Below, one piece after another: positions 18,172-27,124 of a stretch of DNA of 64,000 nucleotides. The DNA comes from Methyloligella sp. GL2. Its GTDB lineage: Bacteria; Pseudomonadota; Alphaproteobacteria; Rhizobiales; Methyloligellaceae. Both the position numbers and the translations under genes were made by a program. The notes below the pieces were generated by a model. That model made no database searches. It had not been told where the DNA came from and saw nothing but the letters and a program-made list of their open reading frames with translations. Each line of letters opens with the position of its first letter. Position 1 is the stretch's first letter. The DNA is taken from contig NZ_CP054476.1 in assembly GCF_013341275.1 (NCBI RefSeq), forward strand, positions 2,964,988 to 3,028,987, written 5' to 3'.

Positions 18172-19104
18172 TCATTGCAGGGCGGTGTCGAGATCGACCT
18201 TGGTCCAGCTCGTGTCGGGATCGAAGCTTTCGATCTTGTCGGCAAGCGCATCGGTGTCTTCGCCGAGATCCTTCTGGAACACCACGCCGTCGTGATTGAC
18301 CATGAAGGTCATGATGCCCGAATTGCCGTAGGCTGCCGGGTAGGCGAGAAGCGCAAAGCCGCCGATCATGCGTCCGTCGACGACATAGTCGTAGGCGCCG
18401 CCCTCGGCGTCGGGACCCTGGCTTGTGAGGATGCAGTAATAATAGCCGTGATAGGGCTTCGGCTCTTCGCCGAATTCGTAGCCTTCCGCCGAGGCGTCGG
18501 CGAACAGGGCGCCCAGCGGGCTCGGCGTCTCGCCGTCCTTGGTCGCCCAATAGAGCCCGTCCTTCTTGCCCGGCGCGCTCATCAGGAATTGCGCGTAAGG
18601 CGGCGGCGCCTTGCCGTCGATATCCAGGGCGGCATAGTCGTTCTGCGCGGCGACATAGGCGAGCGAGGCCTGGATCGCGGAGAGCTCGTTGCGGCCGATG
18701 CGGCGGAGCAGGATCTCATCGAGACCGGCAGCGGAATCGAACTCCCATTCGCCGTCTTTCTTGACGATCGGGATCGGGAACGGCCAGCTATCCTCACCGA
18801 TTATGAGGATCGAGGTGTCGTCCCCCTCATAGTGCATGCTGTGCTTCTTCTCATAGCCGGCGATGAAGGCATCGCGGGCATTGCGGTCGGCAACCTTGTC
18901 GCCGGATTGGACGACGTCGCGGCCGTCGGGGCCGAGGATGTCCAGAACCGCTTTCCGATCCGCCTGCTTGGCGGCCGAGACGAGCGCATCCGCCGCCGCT
19001 TCGGGGCTGTCGAATTTCTCCTGGGCGAGGGCCGGAGCACACCAAAAGGCGAGAACGGCAAAAAGTGCCGGCAGCCATCGCCGCGTTACCAGAGCGTGAC
19101 TCAT
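18172..19104 (-). CDS. exported DUF2950 family protein
   Basis: Protein of 310 residues with a signal peptide (cleavage near PALAQ). The conserved C-terminal block GGAYDYVVDGRMIGGFALLA, then AYGNSGIMTFMVNHDGVVFQKDLG, is the DUF2950 hallmark. It lies 32 bases downstream of a DUF3300 gene on the same strand; this pairing is common in proteobacteria, so the two probably act together in the periplasm. ATG at 19104 has GAGGA 8 bases upstream; the TTG at 19119 is less likely. The molecular role is unknown. Confidence 0.9.
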   Translation of the reverse strand: MSHALVTRRWLPALFAVLAFWCAPALAQEKFDSPEAAADALVSAAKQADRKAVLDILGPDGRDVVQSGDKVADRNARDAFIAGYEKKHSMHYEGDDTSILIIGEDSWPFPIPIVKKDGEWEFDSAAGLDEILLRRIGRNELSAIQASLAYVAAQNDYAALDIDGKAPPPYAQFLMSAPGKKDGLYWATKDGETPSPLGALFADASAEGYEFGEEPKPYHGYYYCILTSQGPDAEGGAYDYVVDGRMIGGFALLAYPAAYGNSGIMTFMVNHDGVVFQKDLGEDTDALADKIESFDPDTSWTKVDLDTALQ

Positions 19105-19136
19105 TGCAGTGTTCCTCAAACGATCACCTCGATCCC

Positions 19137-20759
19137 CTAGCGTCTGCGCCTATGGGCGCCGCCACTCGGACGCCTCGCCGGCGCACGCGCCATATGGCTG
19201 GGGCTGCGATGGCCGACGCTGGCCTTGCCGCGGTTGGAGAAACTCTTGGCCTTGGCGCCATCGCCCTTGTTGAACGCATTGCCCGAGGGCCGTTTCACTT
19301 GCGGCTTGGCTTGGGGCTTAGGTGCGCTCGGCTTCTTGATATTCGGCTTGGCGACATTAGGCTTCGGCGCGCTGGGCTTCTTAATGTCGGGCTTGGCGAT
19401 CTTCGGCTTCGGAACATTGGGTTTCGGCGCGTTCGGTTTCTTGATATCCGGCGCCTTGCCAATAGCGGGCTTGCCCCCTTGCCCCGGCTTGACGTTGCCG
19501 GCGCCCGGCTTCCGCTTCAGCTCCGCCTCAAGATCGCCGACGCTGGGGCGCTTGTCGCCGCCAGGTCCCGGCTTGATATTGCCGATATCGGGACGGTTGG
19601 CACCGCCAGGCCCCGGCTTACCGCCGCCGCCCGGGCGATTGGCGAGATCGGGTCCGCCGCCGGGTCCTTTGCCAGGCCCTTTGCCGCCAGGCGCTTTACC
19701 TGGTCCACGGCCGCGATAATCAGGCCTTTTATTGGACGTATTGGCCTTGGCGTATTTGTTCTTCACCTGCTGATTGTTGTAGTTCACGCCGCGGCGATGG
19801 TAGCTGTTGTGCTGCCAATTGCCGATCTTCACGTTGTTGTCGTGGATGTTGACGTTCCGGTTCACGTTGACCCGGATGTCGTCGTGATGCCAGTCGAAGC
19901 CATCGCCCCAGATGGCGTTTCCGATGGCAAAGCCGGCGCTCCAGGCAAGACCGGTGGCAATGGCACCTCCCACCACATAGCCGGGACGCGGCGGAAAATA
20001 ATAAGGCGGATAATCGGGATAAGCCCAACCGCCATAGACGACCTGCGGCTCGTAATAGGGCACGTAGACGGTCTGGGGCTGGGTCGGCTGGATCACCACG
20101 ACGGGCTGCTGGTTGACCTCCTGCTGCACCGTCACCGTCTGCTGATCGTTGGATTCCAGCTTGCCGTTCTCCTGGGCCTTTAGGCGCAGGCTCTGCACGG
20201 CCGCCATCACGTCGTCCTGCTGGGCCAGCACGGCATCGCCGAGATCCGACGTCCAATCGAGATTCTGGTTCATCATCGAGAGCACGTCGGGCACGGCGGC
20301 GAGCGCCTTGATGCTGTTGTCCCAATCCTGCTGATCGACCGCCTCGGTCAGCGCATCGCCCTTCAGATCCTTATGGGCTTCGACCCAGCGCTCGGCCTGC
20401 ACCACTTCCAGCGGATAAGTAGCGGCGATCAGCACTTGAGCGAGGAGCGGATCGGGATAGAGCGCGATCGGGGCGACGAGCTGCTCGAGCTGCGCTTCGT
20501 CGAGAAGCGGCGCGGATTGGTCTCCGGAAGCCGACTCATCCGGCGCGGCTTCTTGCGGCGCGGCGTCTTGTTGGGGCGCGGCGGCGTCGGACGCGGCATC
20601 TGCGGGAGCAGTATCTTGGGGAGCAGTTGCCTCGGGTGCAGCCTCTTGCGAGGTGGCATCCTGGGCCAGGACCTGTTGAGCGGAGACCGGCTGGGCCAAG
20701 ACCGGACCGGCCAACCCGAAAGCCAGAAGCATCGCCAAAACGCTCGGTGTGACTCGCAT
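19137..20759 (-). CDS. exported DUF3300 family protein with low-complexity tail
   Basis: Protein of 540 residues. A signal peptide is followed by an acidic Q/A/P-rich spacer (25-85), then the DUF3300 core (LLDEAQLEQLVAPIALYPDP, LAQVLIAATYPLEVVQAERW, VDQQDWDNSIKALAAVPDVL). A Pro/Tyr region (VVVIQPTQPQTVYVPYYEP) and a His/Asn-rich stretch come next. The last 200 residues are repeats of the K-P-N/K-K-P-S-A-P-K-P type, strongly basic and disordered. The basic tail could bind cell wall, DNA or anionic glycans. The gene pairs with the DUF2950 gene downstream. Confidence 0.9.
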   Translation of the reverse strand: MRVTPSVLAMLLAFGLAGPVLAQPVSAQQVLAQDATSQEAAPEATAPQDTAPADAASDAAAPQQDAAPQEAAPDESASGDQSAPLLDEAQLEQLVAPIALYPDPLLAQVLIAATYPLEVVQAERWVEAHKDLKGDALTEAVDQQDWDNSIKALAAVPDVLSMMNQNLDWTSDLGDAVLAQQDDVMAAVQSLRLKAQENGKLESNDQQTVTVQQEVNQQPVVVIQPTQPQTVYVPYYEPQVVYGGWAYPDYPPYYFPPRPGYVVGGAIATGLAWSAGFAIGNAIWGDGFDWHHDDIRVNVNRNVNIHDNNVKIGNWQHNSYHRRGVNYNNQQVKNKYAKANTSNKRPDYRGRGPGKAPGGKGPGKGPGGGPDLANRPGGGGKPGPGGANRPDIGNIKPGPGGDKRPSVGDLEAELKRKPGAGNVKPGQGGKPAIGKAPDIKKPNAPKPNVPKPKIAKPDIKKPSAPKPNVAKPNIKKPSAPKPQAKPQVKRPSGNAFNKGDGAKAKSFSNRGKASVGHRSPSHMARAPARRPSGGAHRRRR

Positions 20760-20931
20760 AACATCTCCGCAACATGGCGCCTCGGCAGGCAGGGGCGAGC
20801 TTAGCCCTGCCGGCCACGCCGGTCCATCAAAACGCGCAGACGGGGAACGGCCTCGCGACGATATGGTTGCCGGGCGCGAACGAATAACGTCCTAAGCCAC
20901 GCCGCCTGGCCAGACCCCCTCACCTGCGGGC

Positions 20932-20947
20932 ATTCGTTCGGACGAAT
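20932..20947. promoter_or_regulatory. inverted repeat upstream of a sulfatase gene
   Basis: ATTCGT-N4-ACGAAT is a perfect 6-bp inverted repeat about 95 bases before the sulfatase start. It could be an operator; the half-site ACGAAT recurs at 20879-20884. Confidence 0.35.
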
Positions 20948-21040
20948 AAGGTATTGCTAAGCATGACCGGGGGAATTCCGCGGTCTGTCTTGATCTTGAA
21001 GTTCCAGGGTGATCGCATCCTGGCTTTTCCGGGAGGAGAG

Positions 21041-22819
21041 GTGACGACTTTGACTAAGCCATCCGTATTTACGAAGGGGCGCGGACGGACAGGCCGGGGG
21101 CTTGCAGCCTTCGCCGCCGCGCTCGCTCTCGGTTTCGCCGCGCACTCAGCGCCTGCATCCGCGCAGGAAGCAGACCAGGAAAGCGCGCAGAAGAAGCCGA
21201 ACATCCTGTTCATCATGGGCGACGATATCGGCTACATGCAGCCGAGCATCTATCACCGGGGCCTGATGGTCGGCGAGACGCCGAATATCGACCGCATCGG
21301 CCAAGAAGGGGCGATGTTCACCGATTATTATGCCGAGCAGAGCTGCACGGCGGGGCGCACGGCCTTCTTCACCGGCATGAACCCCTTGCGGGCCGGCATG
21401 CTCTTGCCCGAGATCCCCGGCAGCCCGTCCTACCTGCAGCCCGGCACGCCCGCGCTCGCCAAGTTTCTGCTGGATCTCGGCTACAACACCGGCGAGTTCG
21501 GCAAGAACCATCTCGGCGATCACACAGACTCGCTGCCGACGGCCCACGGCTTCCAGGAATTCTGGGGCTATCTCTACCATCTCGATGCGATGCAGGGTGT
21601 GAGCTTCCCCGACATCAACAAGACGCCGACGGACCAGGCCATCGCGCCGCCTTGCAAGAACACGCCGATCCGCGGCCTGAAGGAAGTGCCCGGTGCGGTG
21701 GATCCGGAGACCACGATCTGCCTGACGCCGCCGCGGCCGATGCTCTCCTGCACCTCCTCGGACGGCACCGAGAAGAACCAGACCTGTTCGGACGAAGGTC
21801 CGCTCACCCTGGAGCGCTCCAAGACCGTCGACGAGGAAATCTCGGCCAAGGTCATCGACTTCATCGACCGCAACGATCCGGAGAAGACCGGCAAGCCGTT
21901 CTTCGTCTGGTACAACCCGGCCCGCATGCACGTGACCACGGTGCTGTCCGACAAATACGCAGCGATGATGGGCGTTGAAGGCGGCAAGGACTGGGGCGCC
22001 AACGAAGCCGGCATGAAGCAGATGGACGACAATATCGGCTATGTCCTCAAGAAGCTGGAGGATATGGGCGAGCTCGATAACACCATCATCGTGTTCACCA
22101 CCGATAACGGTGCGGAGACCATCACCTTCCCCGATGGCGGCGTCACCCCGTTCAAGGGCGGCAAGCTGACCACTTGGGAAGGCGGCATGCGTGCGCCCCT
22201 GGTGGTCCGCTGGCCCGGCCATATCGCGCCCGGCACGGTCAAGACCGGCATCGTCTCGGCGCTGGATTGGGTGCCGAGCCTGGTGGAGGTCGCGGGCGGT
22301 CCCAAGGACGACACGCTGAAGAAGGAGATCGAGGCGGGGAAATATCCCGGCATCGTCAAGACCACGCTCGACGGCGTCAATCAGACCGACTACCTGCTCG
22401 GCAAAGCGGAGGAGTCGCCGCGCGACTACCTGTTCTATTATTCCGGCAAGCAGCCCTCTGCGGTTCGGTACAAGAACTGGAAGCTCTATTTCGCCATGGT
22501 CTCCGACGACCCGAGCGGCTTCGTCAACGGGGTGATCCCGTATAGCTGGACCCAGGTGGTGAACATCAAGCGCGACCCGTTCGAGACCTCCATCGGCACC
22601 CAGATCAAGACGCTGATGGGTGTCGGCGGCGCGCTCGCCGGGCCGGTCACCGCCTACCAGTATGACTGGAACATCCTGCCGATCGGCCAGGCGATGTGGC
22701 TGAAGGAGCTGGAGACCTACAAGGATTATCCGCCGCTGCAGGATCCGGCCAGCTACAACCTGGATCAGGTGATCCAGCAGGTGAAGACCATGCCGACGGC
22801 GAGCCACGCCGGCCAGTAG
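21041..22819 (+). CDS. secreted arylsulfatase-family sulfatase (CxAxR type)
   Basis: Protein of 592 residues from the GTG at 21041, chosen because GGGAGGAG lies immediately upstream and the signal peptide then begins near the N-terminus (cleavage near ASAQ, residue 42). KPNILFIMGDDIG carries the metal-binding Asp pair, and C102-T-A-G-R106 is the formylglycine site, again with Ala for Pro. GKNHLGD, FTTDNGAETITFPDGGVTPF and TWEGGMRAPLVVRWPGH are typical sulfatase blocks. It resembles the 4.3 kb sulfatase more than the others (same CTAGR site and the GKNHLGDxxxxLPTxHGF block). A region with CKNTPIRGLKEVPG...TICL, then LSC and TC, adds four or more cysteines, perhaps disulfides. A strong terminator follows. 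Confidence 0.92.
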   Translation: MTTLTKPSVFTKGRGRTGRGLAAFAAALALGFAAHSAPASAQEADQESAQKKPNILFIMGDDIGYMQPSIYHRGLMVGETPNIDRIGQEGAMFTDYYAEQSCTAGRTAFFTGMNPLRAGMLLPEIPGSPSYLQPGTPALAKFLLDLGYNTGEFGKNHLGDHTDSLPTAHGFQEFWGYLYHLDAMQGVSFPDINKTPTDQAIAPPCKNTPIRGLKEVPGAVDPETTICLTPPRPMLSCTSSDGTEKNQTCSDEGPLTLERSKTVDEEISAKVIDFIDRNDPEKTGKPFFVWYNPARMHVTTVLSDKYAAMMGVEGGKDWGANEAGMKQMDDNIGYVLKKLEDMGELDNTIIVFTTDNGAETITFPDGGVTPFKGGKLTTWEGGMRAPLVVRWPGHIAPGTVKTGIVSALDWVPSLVEVAGGPKDDTLKKEIEAGKYPGIVKTTLDGVNQTDYLLGKAEESPRDYLFYYSGKQPSAVRYKNWKLYFAMVSDDPSGFVNGVIPYSWTQVVNIKRDPFETSIGTQIKTLMGVGGALAGPVTAYQYDWNILPIGQAMWLKELETYKDYPPLQDPASYNLDQVIQQVKTMPTASHAGQ

Positions 22820-22843
22820 GACGGCTCTCGCTGAGACCTTTGG

Positions 22844-22876
22844 ACGGGCGCCCCTCTCGGGCGCCCGTTTTGCTTT
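22844..22876 (+). terminator. rho-independent terminator
   Basis: ACGGGCGCCC and GGGCGCCCGT form a 10-bp stem around CTCTC, followed by TTTTGCTTT. It ends the sulfatase transcript. Confidence 0.85.
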
Positions 22877-22947
22877 CAGAGCCGGATTGTCCCTCCGCCC
22901 CGGCGGGCCCATAGTGCCGCCCTCATTCGCATCAGGAGACCAGCCAT

Positions 22948-23325
22948 ATGCAGGATATCACCGGGACTCGACGCAAGACCTCGAAGCGGCGTTTATCGCT
23001 TCTCCTTGCGGCGCTGCTCGCAAGCGTTGCCTTGCCGGGAAGCGCCTCTGCCGAGGATGCGGCAAAGCCAATCTCCGAAGCGGTGTTCAAATGCGATGCG
23101 GATAAAGCGATCGACGCCACGTTCTACCCGGACAGCGTCGCGCTGACCTTGAGCGATGGGCGCAGCATGACGCTGCCGCAGGTGATCTCCGGCTCGGGTG
23201 CGCGCTACGCCAACAAGGACGAGAGCTTCGTGTTCTGGAACAAGGGCGACACCGCCTTCGTCACCGAAGGGCCGGACGAGACCATGACCTTCGAAAACTG
23301 CATCGCCGAGACGGATGCGGGCTAA
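22948..23325 (+). CDS. MliC-like periplasmic protein (C-type lysozyme inhibitor family)
   Basis: Protein of 125 residues with a signal peptide ending near ASAED. The mature part has the MliC pattern: FKCDADKAIDATFYPD, LTLSDGRSMTLP, SGSGARYANKDESFVFWNKG, and a C-terminal Cys that would pair with the first one. MliC proteins block host C-type lysozymes. There is no lipobox, so this one should be soluble in the periplasm rather than lipid-anchored. AGGAGA precedes the ATG. It is 28 bases upstream of the hydrolase-like gene, and the two end at a shared terminator. Confidence 0.82.
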   Translation: MQDITGTRRKTSKRRLSLLLAALLASVALPGSASAEDAAKPISEAVFKCDADKAIDATFYPDSVALTLSDGRSMTLPQVISGSGARYANKDESFVFWNKGDTAFVTEGPDETMTFENCIAETDAG

Positions 23326-23353
23326 GCCCCTCTATCAATCATAAGGAGACTAC

Positions 23354-24238
23354 ATGACTTTTTATCGCGTAACCCGGCGGGCAGCCGCGGCACTGTTTCT
23401 TGCTCTCCCGATTGCGCTGTTGAGCGCATTTGCGGGCGAGCGCGTACTCGCAGCGACCCCCGAGGGATGGTCGCGGAAGATGATCGACAAGGGCGACGTG
23501 CATCTTGAGATCTTCGAACGCGGCAAGGGCCAGACCGTGCTGATGCATCCCTCGCTCGGACGGCCGGCACAGGATTTCGAGAGCCTCGGCAACTCCGTGG
23601 CGGAGGCCGGCTACCACGTGGTTCTGATCAATCCGCGCGGCATCGGCGGGAGCACCGGTCCGATGGAGAATGTGAAGCTGCAGGACCTCGGCAACGACGT
23701 CTGGATGGTCGCCGACCAGCTCGGCGAGGACAAGGTCTTCATGCTCGGTCAGAACTTCGGCAACCGCGTCTCGCGCACCGTATCGTCGCTCCAGCCGGAC
23801 CGGGTGATCGGGCTCATGCTGCTCGCCGCCGGCGGCGAGATCCAGCCGAGCAAGGCGACCTGGGCGGAGTTCCGGAAGATGTACGATCCGAACCTGTCGC
23901 CGGCGGAACATCGCGAGGCGGTGATGAGGTCGATGTTCGCGCCTGGCAACAGCCCCGACGCCTTCCTCGACGGCTGGCACACGAAGACGGCGGAGCTACA
24001 GACGAAAGCCGCCGAACGCACGAATTTCAAGCCGCTGTTCAATGGCGGCACGGCGCCGGCGCTCGTGGTTCAGGGTCTGCAGGACAAGATTGCGCCGCCC
24101 CAGAACGCGTTCGATTTCGTCAGCAACCGTCCCGATGCGCGGCTGGTCGCCTTCCCCAATATGGGCCATGCCATGCTGCCAGAGCAGCCGGAGCATATCG
24201 CCCATGCCGTCATCAATTTCCTCAACGATCAGAAGTGA
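23354..24238 (+). CDS. exported alpha/beta-hydrolase-fold protein lacking the serine nucleophile
   Basis: Protein of 294 residues with a signal peptide (about 1-34). The alpha/beta-hydrolase fold is clear: oxyanion-hole strand VLMHPSLGRP, NPRGIGGSTGP, and the C-terminal acid/base pair D244 (GLQDKIAPPQ) and H272 (NMGHAML). At the nucleophile elbow the expected G-x-S-x-G is G-Q-N134-F-G, with Asn in place of Ser. The protein may therefore be inactive as an esterase and serve as a binding protein, or use another chemistry. RBS AAGGAG lies 5 bases upstream. It is probably co-transcribed with the MliC-like gene. Confidence 0.87.
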   Translation: MTFYRVTRRAAAALFLALPIALLSAFAGERVLAATPEGWSRKMIDKGDVHLEIFERGKGQTVLMHPSLGRPAQDFESLGNSVAEAGYHVVLINPRGIGGSTGPMENVKLQDLGNDVWMVADQLGEDKVFMLGQNFGNRVSRTVSSLQPDRVIGLMLLAAGGEIQPSKATWAEFRKMYDPNLSPAEHREAVMRSMFAPGNSPDAFLDGWHTKTAELQTKAAERTNFKPLFNGGTAPALVVQGLQDKIAPPQNAFDFVSNRPDARLVAFPNMGHAMLPEQPEHIAHAVINFLNDQK

Positions 24239-24280
24239 GGGGATGAGCGGCCGCCGGCCGCAATAACGCGAGATGCGAAA

Positions 24281-24312
24281 ACGGGCGCTCCGACGGGGCG
24301 CCCGTTTTGTTT
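24281..24312 (+). terminator. rho-independent terminator
   Basis: ACGGGCGC pairs with GCGCCCGT, followed by TTTTGTTT. The 32-base unit is repeated exactly at 27079. Confidence 0.82.
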
Positions 24313-24487
24313 GGTCTTTGCCGAAGCTCTTGGCACGCTTGAATTCGTCCCAGGCCTTGGCATCAAATGGCAAGACTTAGGGGGTTTGATAATATTAGTT
24401 TTGGCACGAGCTAGAGGATCCGGTCTTCTGCAGCTATTTGTATTTCTTATGTTTTATCGTGCATCTGACCGCTCGGAGGAAACAGGA

Positions 24488-27028
24488 ATGCTGATGAGGC
24501 GAGTTTGGTTTAATCGTGGGCTGGCGGGGCTCGGTCTCGCCGCCGGTCTTTATGCCGGTTCTCTGGTTCCGCTGGAAGACGTGGCCAATGCGCAGGAGAT
24601 GACCGGTGTACCGGGCTCCCCGGCGGCCACCACCACCATCGACGGGCGCTATCTGCCAAACCCACCGCAAGCGTTCCACGGCGAGATCAATCTCAATGCG
24701 ACCCAGTCGAAGCCCTATTGGCCGGCGCGGGTGGTGCCGCCAAAGGGCGCGCCGAACATCCTCTTGATCATGACCGACGATGTCGGCTTCGCGGCGCCTT
24801 CGACCTTCGGCGGGGTGATCCCGACACCGGCGCTGGACCGGATCGCCAATGCAGGGCTGCGCTACACCAATTTTCACTCCACCTCGCTCTGCTCGCCGAC
24901 CCGCGCAGCGCTGATCACCGGGCGCAATCACCACGCGGTCGGCTTCGGGGTGATCACCGAGCAATCGACGGGCTTTCCCGGCTATAACAGCCTGATCGGG
25001 CCGGAGAACGCGACCATTGGCCGGATCCTGCTCGATAACGGCTACCGCACCTCGTGGTTCGGCAAGGACCACAATACGCCCGACTGGGTGGCAAGCCAGG
25101 CCGGCCCGTTCGACCAATGGCCGACCGGCATGGGGTTTGAGTATTTCTACGGTTTCGTCGGCGGCGATACGAGCCAGTGGCAGCCGAACCTGTTCCGCAA
25201 CACCACCGCCATCTACCCCTATGTGGGCGATCCGTCCTGGAACCTGACCACGGCGATGGCGGACGACGCCATCCATTGGCTGAAGCAGCTCAACGATATC
25301 GACCCGTCGATGCCGTTCTTCCTGCATTACGTGCCGGGCGGCACCCATGCGCCGCACCATCCGACGCCGGAATGGATCGAGAAGATCACCGACATGCATC
25401 TGTTCGACGGCGGGTGGAACCAGCTGCGCGAGACGATCTTCGCCAATCAGAAGAAGCTCGGCGTGATCCCCGAGGATGCGGAGCTGACCTCCTGGCCGGA
25501 GAAGCTCTTACGTAAGTGGGATACGCTCTCCGACGAGGAGAAGAAGCTCTATATCCGCCAGGCCAATGTCTATGCCGCCTATCTCGCCTATACCGATCAT
25601 GAGATCGGCCGGGTGATCCAGGCGGTCGAGGATATGGGCAAGCTCGACGACACGCTGATCATCTATATCAGCGGCGATAACGGCTCGAGCGCGGAAGGGT
25701 CCCCAAACGGCACGCCGAACGAGGTGCTGCAGTTCAACGGCATCGAGCTGCCGGTCAAGGACCAGATGAAGTTCTACGACGCCTGGGGCAGCGACGAGAC
25801 CTATCCGCATATGGCGGTGGCCTGGACCTGGGCGTTCGACACACCGTTCAAATGGACCAAGCAGATCCCCGCCTATTTCGGCGGCACGCGCCAGGGCATG
25901 GCGATCTCCTGGCCGAAGCACATCACCGATAAGGGCGGCATCCGCAATCAGTTCAGCCACGTCATCGACATCGTGCCGACCCTGCTGGAGATCACCGGCA
26001 TTCCGGCGCCTGTGATGGTGGACGGCGTTGCTCAGAAGCCGATGGACGGGACGAGCCTCGTCTACAGCTTCGACAAGGCGAATGCGGACGCGCCCTCGCG
26101 CCACCACACCCAGTATTTCGAGATGATGGGCGTGCGCGGCCTCTATCACGATGGCTGGATGCTGAGCACCGTGCCGCAGCGCGCCCCGTGGGTTCTGGTC
26201 GGCAAGACCATCGAGGACCCGGCCAACGCCTATAAGTGGGAGCTCTACGACGTCAGCAAGGATTGGACCCAGAACCATAATGTGGCGGACCAATATCCGG
26301 AAAAGCTGCGGGATATGCAGCAACGCCTGTGGACCGAGCTGCAAAAGAACCAGGCTCTGCCGCTCGATGCCTCGGTGGCAACGCGCCTCGTCGCGCCGCG
26401 CCCGAACGCCACCGCAGGCAAGACCGAGTTCGTCTATTCCGGCGAGACGGTGACGGGCATCCCCCATGGCGATGCGCCGAACCCCTTGAATGCGTCCTAC
26501 ACGATCACCGCCGAGGTGGAGGTTCCGGAAGGCGGCGCCGAAGGGATGATCCATACCAATGGCGGGCGCTTCGGCGGCTACGGCTTCTATCTGAAAGACA
26601 GCAAACCGGTCTTCCTGTGGAACCTGCTGGCCCTGAAGCGGGTGCGCTGGGAAGGGAGCGAGCCGCTATCGCCGGGCAAACACACGATCAGCTTCGACTT
26701 CAAATATGACGGGCTCGGCATGGGCACTCTCGCCCTCAACGATATGGGCGGAATCGGCAAGGGCGGCACCGGCACTTTGTCGGTGGACGGCAAGATTGTC
26801 GCCACACAGAAGATGGACAAGACCGTGCCCTTGACCCTGCAATGGGACGAGACCTTCGATATCGGCGCCGATACCGGAACCCCGGTGGACGATGCCGATT
26901 ATCACGTGCCGTTCGGCTTCACCGGCAAGCTGGACAAGCTGACCATCTCCGTGGATCAGCCGACGCTTTCGGAAGCCGACATCAAGAAGATCGAGGCCGC
27001 TCAAAAAAGCGCAGCCGACGCGAACTAG
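24488..27028 (+). CDS. large secreted sulfatase with C-terminal beta-sandwich-like domain (CxPxR type)
   Basis: Protein of 846 residues, much longer than a usual sulfatase of 500-600. A signal peptide ends near VANAQ. The catalytic part (about 85-660) has NILLIMTDDVGF, formylglycine site C135-S-P-T-R139, TGRNHHAVGFG, GKDHNTPDW, HYVPGGTHAPHHP and SGDNGSSAEG. The last 170 residues (YTITAEVEVPEGGAEGMIH to FTGKLDKLTISVD) look like a lectin/laminin-G beta-sandwich, which could bind a glycan. GGAGGA lies 7 bases before the ATG at 24488. It is homologous over its full length to the sulfatase at 39643. Confidence 0.93.
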   Translation: MLMRRVWFNRGLAGLGLAAGLYAGSLVPLEDVANAQEMTGVPGSPAATTTIDGRYLPNPPQAFHGEINLNATQSKPYWPARVVPPKGAPNILLIMTDDVGFAAPSTFGGVIPTPALDRIANAGLRYTNFHSTSLCSPTRAALITGRNHHAVGFGVITEQSTGFPGYNSLIGPENATIGRILLDNGYRTSWFGKDHNTPDWVASQAGPFDQWPTGMGFEYFYGFVGGDTSQWQPNLFRNTTAIYPYVGDPSWNLTTAMADDAIHWLKQLNDIDPSMPFFLHYVPGGTHAPHHPTPEWIEKITDMHLFDGGWNQLRETIFANQKKLGVIPEDAELTSWPEKLLRKWDTLSDEEKKLYIRQANVYAAYLAYTDHEIGRVIQAVEDMGKLDDTLIIYISGDNGSSAEGSPNGTPNEVLQFNGIELPVKDQMKFYDAWGSDETYPHMAVAWTWAFDTPFKWTKQIPAYFGGTRQGMAISWPKHITDKGGIRNQFSHVIDIVPTLLEITGIPAPVMVDGVAQKPMDGTSLVYSFDKANADAPSRHHTQYFEMMGVRGLYHDGWMLSTVPQRAPWVLVGKTIEDPANAYKWELYDVSKDWTQNHNVADQYPEKLRDMQQRLWTELQKNQALPLDASVATRLVAPRPNATAGKTEFVYSGETVTGIPHGDAPNPLNASYTITAEVEVPEGGAEGMIHTNGGRFGGYGFYLKDSKPVFLWNLLALKRVRWEGSEPLSPGKHTISFDFKYDGLGMGTLALNDMGGIGKGGTGTLSVDGKIVATQKMDKTVPLTLQWDETFDIGADTGTPVDDADYHVPFGFTGKLDKLTISVDQPTLSEADIKKIEAAQKSAADAN

Positions 27029-27078
27029 CCTCGCTTGGCATGCAGCCGATGGACGGCAATATCGGCGATGTACCGAAG

Positions 27079-27111
27079 ACGGGCGCTCCGACGGGGCGCC
27101 CGTTTTGTTTT
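27079..27111 (+). terminator. rho-independent terminator
   Basis: ACGGGCGC and GCGCCCGT stem followed by TTTTGTTTT, identical over 32 bases to the terminator at 24281. It ends the large sulfatase gene, just before the stop of the convergent ABC-F gene. Confidence 0.82.
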
Positions 27112-27124
27112 CGGGGGTCTGCGA

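Noticed and set aside
19300..19740. Regular repeats that might be taken for a CRISPR array
   Set aside because: They encode the K-P-rich tail of the DUF3300 protein and vary in length; there are no constant repeats with unique spacers. No CRISPR array was found in the window.
21146..22912. 588-residue minus-strand frame
   Set aside because: Antisense to a clear sulfatase gene with RBS, signal peptide and active site.
24390..24417. Possible sigma-54 promoter (TTGGCACG)
   Set aside because: The required GC element at the -12 spacing is absent.
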